Shown here: one piece after another, positions 6,331-9,715 of the stretch
How positions within the stretch are numbered: position 1 is the first letter of the stretch
Layout: each line of letters begins with the position of its first letter
Assembly (NCBI GenBank): GCA_024763135.1
Contig: JANTGD010000111.1
Location: forward strand, 1 to 9,715
Source: Thiotrichales bacterium
Lineage (GTDB): Bacteria; Pseudomonadota; Gammaproteobacteria; UWMA-0217
Reading direction: 5' to 3'
Length of the DNA stretch: 9,715 bases
Notes under the pieces: model-generated
The model's input: only the letters and a program-made list of their open reading frames with translations
Databases searched by the model: none
Told to the model about the DNA's origin: nothing
Made by a program: the position numbers and the translations under genes

Positions 6331-6721
6331 GCTGGTCCCGACTCCCCGGTTTGCGAATTCGTGCTAACTCGATATTAAGCATGCGTAGTCCATCGCTTGG
6401 TTTTATGTTCGCCCTGTGTCACGACTCAGCTCACCCCTGAAAAGCGCCAGCTTTACGTTAAAAATTGGTCATTGACACTAGTAAACTCAAATTTTTCGCC
6501 TTGATCTGACGTATTTGATGCGCAATCTGAGCGGTTACCGCCCTGTTTTATTGACGTCGGACACTGGTGCTGTGCGTGCCAAAGCATTGAGCTTGATGGT
6601 GTAGCGTTATAAATTCAAATCGTAAAGTGTACGCCAGTTTACCCTGGGTGGCTGTTGCGTGTTTCAAACTCTATCATGTAAGTTGCTGAAAATACCCCAT
6701 CTCATCGGAGAATACGGCGCC
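6331..6721. other. Intergenic region between hldE and the kinase gene
   Basis: No plausible gene is present in these 391 bases. The stretch is more A+T-rich than its neighbours. It should hold the leftward promoter of the kinase gene: on the minus strand TATAAC (near 6609) and TTAATA (near 6377) could be -10 elements, but neither has a convincing -35. CACTAGTaaACTCAAAT at 6476-6492 matches 632-648 at 15 of 17 positions. No terminator with a T-tract is visible after hldE. Confidence 0.4.
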
Positions 6722-8158
6722 TCAAGAACCTTTTTGCCGGTGCTGAAGTTTATCGATGGTACGGCTGGTGGAATGCCCCGGCAGATACGTCGCGAGCACG
6801 ACACGTCCCCCCTGCGCAACCACACAGTCTGCGCCGGCTATTTCATGCGGCGCATAGTCTCCGCCCTTGATCAGCACATCGGGCTGTAAGCGGCAAATCA
6901 CGCGTTCCGGCGTGTCTTCACTGAAAGGGACAACCCAATCGACGCTGGCAAGCCCCGCCAGCACAGCCATTCTGTCGCTCAGTGTATTGACGGGTCGTTT
7001 CGGGCCTTTCAGGCGCCGGACCGATTTATCGTCATTGACCGCGACGACGAGCCGGTCCCCCCATTCGCGTGCCTGCTCGAGATAGGCGACGTGACCGGGA
7101 TGCAGGAGATCGAAGCACCCATTGGTCATGACAATGCGTTCTCCCTGGGCCTTGGCCTGTGCTATCAGCACGGCCAGGTCATCTTCATCGACAACTCCCT
7201 GCATGGCCGGTGGTTCATGCTGTTGCATCGTCTGCAACAGCTCGGTTGCGGTTACGGTGGCTGTTCCCAGTTTGCTGACCGCGATGCCTGCCGCATGGTT
7301 GGCGATGCGCGCGGCTTTTTCCAAGGCGAGGCCGCTGGCTACTGCGGTTGCAAGAGAGGCAATGACTGTATCACCAGCGCCAGTGACGTCGTAAACCTCC
7401 TGGGCATGCGCGGGCAGATGGAGCGCCGGGTGGGCCTGGCTAACCAGAGTCATACCACGTTCACTGCGGGTGATGAGAATGGCATCCAATGCAAGCTCGC
7501 GGCACAGATTCATGCCACGTTCCGCGAACGTTTGATCGTCGTCACAGGGGCCCACAATGGCTTCGAATTCAGCGCGATTGGGTGTCAGTAGCGTGGCTTG
7601 CCGGTAGCGGGAAAAATCGCGACCTTTGGGATCGACGACAATCGGGGTTTCCTGCAGACGCGCGATTTCGATTAAGCGTTGCGGGTCCTGCAATGTCCCT
7701 TTCGCGTAATCTGAAAGAATCACGACGTCCGCGTCCGCCAATCGCGCCTGATAATCATCGACCAGGCGTTGCGCGGACAGCTCAGGAAACGTGGCCTCGA
7801 AATCGAGTCGAATCAATTGTTGATGATGGCTGACGATTCTGAGCTTGGTGATGGTGGTCGCTTGAGGTTCGCGCATAAAGACGCAGTGGAGTCCCGGCTG
7901 TGCGGTCAAGCAGCGCTGCAAGGCGTCCGCCGCCTCGTCTGTGCCCGTGATGCCGAGTAGCTCGCAGTGTGCACCGAGCGCTGCAACATTGCGTGCCACG
8001 TTACCTGCGCCACCTGGACGATCCTCCCGCTCAGCGACCCGCACAACAGGCACTGGTGCTTCGGGGGAAATTCGGGCGGCGGGACCTTGCCAATAACGGT
8101 CGAGCATCACATCACCGACGACGAGGAGTCGGGCGGCGGAAAAATCCAGCGGGCGCAT
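6722..8158 (-). CDS. hldE: Bifunctional heptose-7-phosphate kinase / heptose-1-phosphate adenylyltransferase, 478 aa
   Basis: HldE makes ADP-heptose precursor for the LPS inner core. Its N-terminal domain phosphorylates D-glycero-beta-D-manno-heptose 7-phosphate at C1 and its C-terminal domain adds AMP to heptose 1-phosphate. The ribokinase-type half shows GDVMLDRYWQG (15-25), RPGGAGNVARN (47-57) and DVTGAGDT (257-264, with catalytic Asp263). The nucleotidyltransferase half shows TNGCFDLLHPGH (345-356), RRLKGPKRPVN (381-391), IKGGDY (430-435) and STSRTI (463-468). Length matches E. coli HldE (477 aa), so both domains are whole. The ATG at 8158 is chosen over an in-frame TTG at 8191: AGAGG precedes it, MRPLDFSAARLLVVGD is the usual start, and it shares one base with the stop of the zinc-finger gene (TGATG), giving translational coupling. 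Confidence 0.97.
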   Translation of the reverse strand: MRPLDFSAARLLVVGDVMLDRYWQGPAARISPEAPVPVVRVAEREDRPGGAGNVARNVAALGAHCELLGITGTDEAADALQRCLTAQPGLHCVFMREPQATTITKLRIVSHHQQLIRLDFEATFPELSAQRLVDDYQARLADADVVILSDYAKGTLQDPQRLIEIARLQETPIVVDPKGRDFSRYRQATLLTPNRAEFEAIVGPCDDDQTFAERGMNLCRELALDAILITRSERGMTLVSQAHPALHLPAHAQEVYDVTGAGDTVIASLATAVASGLALEKAARIANHAAGIAVSKLGTATVTATELLQTMQQHEPPAMQGVVDEDDLAVLIAQAKAQGERIVMTNGCFDLLHPGHVAYLEQAREWGDRLVVAVNDDKSVRRLKGPKRPVNTLSDRMAVLAGLASVDWVVPFSEDTPERVICRLQPDVLIKGGDYAPHEIAGADCVVAQGGRVVLATYLPGHSTSRTIDKLQHRQKGS

Positions 8159-8373
8159 CAGGCCTCTTTCAAAACGTACCGGGTGCCGCAATAGGGGCAG
8201 GTATATTGATGGTCAGGGGCTTCCTCGATCGGCAGATAGACTCGCGGATGCATTGACCAAGCCGCCGCTGTATCGCGCGGGCAGAACAGTGGAAGATCCT
8301 CCCGGGTGATGGCCACCGTTTGGGGGGGCAGTTGGGAGGTAGGTGTCGCTGGGGTGGTGCGCGTTTGTGGCAT
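8158..8373 (-). CDS. Small zinc-finger protein of the CHCC type, 71 aa
   Basis: The zinc ligands are Cys31 (LFCPRD), His42 (SMHPRVYLPI), Cys59 and Cys62 (TCPYCGTRY), matching the zf-CHCC domain found in short bacterial proteins and in a mitochondrial complex I accessory subunit. The molecular role is not established. The first 25 residues are rich in Pro, Thr and Gln and probably disordered. I start at the ATG at 8373, with GAGAG about ten bases upstream; an in-frame TTG at 8397 lacks a ribosome site. It lies 27 bases after ilvE and overlaps the hldE start by one base, so the three genes form one operon. A small zinc-finger gene beside ilvE and LPS-core genes is, as I recall, also seen in pseudomonads. 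Confidence 0.88.
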   Translation of the reverse strand: MPQTRTTPATPTSQLPPQTVAITREDLPLFCPRDTAAAWSMHPRVYLPIEEAPDHQYTCPYCGTRYVLKEA

Positions 8374-8400
8374 GGGTTGGGCTCTCAATTTGTACAACGA

Positions 8401-9321
8401 TTATACGGTGGTGAGCCAATCGAGATAGCGATCGACGCGGCCATGGACGGTTTCAAAATACAGTGCTTGCAGTTGAGCAGTGAGTGGACCGCGGCGGCCA
8501 TTGCCAATGGTCCGATTGTCGACTTCCCTGATCGGCGTCACTTCGGCAGCCGTGCCGGTGAAAAAGGCTTCATCAGCAATATAGACTTCGTCTCGGGTGA
8601 TGCGCTTTTCTTTGAGTGGCAAGTTGAGATCAGCCGCGAGTTGAACCACGGTGTGGCGCGTAATGCCATCCAGTGCCGAGGTCAACTCAGGTGTGTAGAT
8701 GACGCCGTCGCGAACGATGAAGAGATTTTCGCCGCTGCCCTCAGCCACGAAGCCTTCGACATCCAGCAGCAGTGCTTCGTCGTAGCCGTTTTGTAGTGCT
8801 TCCTGCAGTGCCAGCATCGAGTTGATGTAGTGACCATTGGCTTTGGCCTTACACATGCTGATATTGACGTGATGTCGCGTGAAGGACGATGTTTTGATGC
8901 GAATGCCTTTCTCCATGTTTTCCGCACCCAGATACGCACCCCATTCCCAAGCCGCGACGATACAATGTACCTTGAGGTTATCGGCACGCAGCCCCATCCC
9001 CTCTGAGCCGTAGAAACACATAGGGCGAATATAGGCCGAGGCCAGGTTGTTTTCCCGGACTGCAGCGAGCTGGGCAGCATTGAGCTCGTCTTCTGAATAC
9101 GGGACAGGCATGCTCATAATTTTTGCGGAATTGAACAAGCGGCGCGTGTGATCGGCGAGCCGAAAGATGCTTGTGCCCTGGTCAGCTTGATAAGCGCGTA
9201 CACCTTCAAAGACACCCATTCCGTAGTGCAACGTGTGGGTGAGTACATGCACTGTGGCTTCACGCCAAGGTACCATTTTACCGTCAAACCAAATTACACC
9301 ATCGCGATCTGCCATGGACAT
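8401..9321 (-). CDS. ilvE: Branched-chain amino acid aminotransferase, class IV PLP, about 306 aa
   Basis: IlvE performs the last step of leucine, isoleucine and valine synthesis, moving the amino group between glutamate and the branched-chain 2-oxo acids. It aligns along its length with E. coli IlvE: VIWFDGKMVPW near the N-terminus, THTLHYGMGVFEGVRAY, AYIRPMCFYG, the AAWEWGAYLG segment, the PLP lysine in CKAKANGHYINS (residue 160, the E. coli position), VAEGSGENLF (the fold-IV phosphate-binding motif) and FFTGTAAEVTPIR. Start choice: ATG at 9336 (311 aa) has only a distant GAGAG, while the ATG at 9321 has GGAG eight to nine bases before it and gives an N-terminus of family length; 9315 is a third option. 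It leads the operon with the zinc-finger gene and hldE. Confidence 0.96.
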   Translation of the reverse strand: MSMADRDGVIWFDGKMVPWREATVHVLTHTLHYGMGVFEGVRAYQADQGTSIFRLADHTRRLFNSAKIMSMPVPYSEDELNAAQLAAVRENNLASAYIRPMCFYGSEGMGLRADNLKVHCIVAAWEWGAYLGAENMEKGIRIKTSSFTRHHVNISMCKAKANGHYINSMLALQEALQNGYDEALLLDVEGFVAEGSGENLFIVRDGVIYTPELTSALDGITRHTVVQLAADLNLPLKEKRITRDEVYIADEAFFTGTAAEVTPIREVDNRTIGNGRRGPLTAQLQALYFETVHGRVDRYLDWLTTV

Positions 9322-9336
9322 AGATACATACTCCAT

Positions 9337-9715
9337 CTGTTTGAGACTCTCGCAAAAATATTGCGTAGTCCGATTGCTTTGTTGCGCGCGCTGCTGGCTC
9401 CTACGCCTATCTATTTGATAAGGTTTTGGTTGCCGTGCTGCGTGCGCCTTGCACGCGGGTTTCTCGCGATGTTTCGCGACACCTACTGTGATACGGGGCG
9501 TCTGTCTGAGAGTAGGATCGCTGCTGCGTCAGTGCTGGGCATGGTGGAAATCCCCGCCGATGCTCGTTCAACCTAAAAACCTCAGTTGGATCACAAAAGT
9601 CCACGCAAGCTCTTGGTGCACTAGTACACCGACAAGTCCAAACTGTCTATATCAGCGCAAACCCACGCGTTCAGAACAAGGCATTGTTGCGAAGCCATGG
9701 TTGTTCCATGTCGAG
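9337..9715. other. Region upstream of ilvE with no supported gene
   Basis: Reading frames here are short or carry no family signal. It must contain the ilvE promoter, but I cannot pick one with confidence. It holds the two hairpins at 9440-9479 and a near-perfect 16-base palindrome, GGTGCACTAGTACACC (9615-9630). At the right edge a minus-strand frame stays open from 9715 to a TGA near 9674, coding a dozen residues ending PWLRNNALF. This could be the 3' end of a neighbouring gene but is too short to call. In several gammaproteobacteria glnE precedes ilvE; the few visible residues do not confirm it. Confidence 0.4.
9440..9479 (-). other. Two tandem hairpins upstream of ilvE
   Basis: GCGTGC (9440-9445) pairs with GCACGC (9451-9456), and TCGCGA (9464-9469) pairs with TCGCGA (9474-9479). 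Both are short perfect stems with 4-5-base loops and sit 120-160 bases before the ilvE start. They lack a T-tract and I see no leader peptide rich in Leu/Ile/Val codons. They may form a structured leader or close an upstream transcript. Confidence 0.3.

Noticed and set aside
7091..7591. Plus-strand open frame of 166 codons opposite hldE
   Set aside because: Antisense shadow of hldE, whose every motif is intact on the minus strand.
8320..8796. Plus-strand open frame of 158 codons opposite the zinc-finger gene and ilvE
   Set aside because: Antisense to two recognised genes and their junction, with no domain resemblance.
1..9715. CRISPR array expected from the Cas6-like gene
   Set aside because: No series of regularly spaced 20-40-base direct repeats is visible on either strand. 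Only the 62-residue coding duplication in the kinase repeats, and that is a protein repeat.
9674..9715. Minus-strand open fragment at the right edge as the end of glnE or another gene
   Set aside because: Only about a dozen codons are visible and they do not match a C-terminus that I can recognise.

Overview
The window looks like a chromosomal segment of a gammaproteobacterium, quite possibly a sulfur oxidiser of the Chromatiales/Thiotrichales kind. The evidence is a heptose-type LPS gene (hldE) in one tight unit with ilvE and a small CHCC zinc-finger gene, plus a DsrC/TusE-family protein and an exported SCP2-like protein of a type I associate with sulfur-oxidising gammaproteobacteria. That lineage assignment rests on memory of protein families, not on a search.

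Layout. Every gene except one lies on the minus strand. Right side (6722-9321): ilvE (branched-chain aminotransferase), a 71-residue zinc-finger protein and hldE (ADP-heptose precursor synthesis). The zinc-finger stop codon and the hldE start share one base. Middle (3949-6330): a 793-residue cytosolic protein with N-terminal HEAT repeats and a C-terminal Hanks-type Ser/Thr kinase. A plus-strand gene (3411-3926) for a secreted, six-cysteine SCP2-like protein converges on it, and that gene's terminator runs into the 3' end of the kinase gene.

Left side (169-3159): a co-directional block reading a TauD/TfdA-type 2-oxoglutarate/Fe(II) dioxygenase, a 62-residue unknown, a Cas6/Cmx6-like protein four bases further on, a DsrC/TusE-family protein with no cysteine at all (its own RBS and plausible promoter), and a 67-residue unknown followed by a clear intrinsic terminator. 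No CRISPR array or other cas gene is present, so the Cas6-like protein is an orphan here.

Between the last two genes of that block lies a roughly 190-base extended imperfect inverted repeat (about 537-724) that looks like a decayed MITE or another long-palindrome element. The parts most worth following up are the dioxygenase / Cas6-like / cysteine-less DsrC-like block and this inverted-repeat element. The remaining genes are ordinary housekeeping functions.
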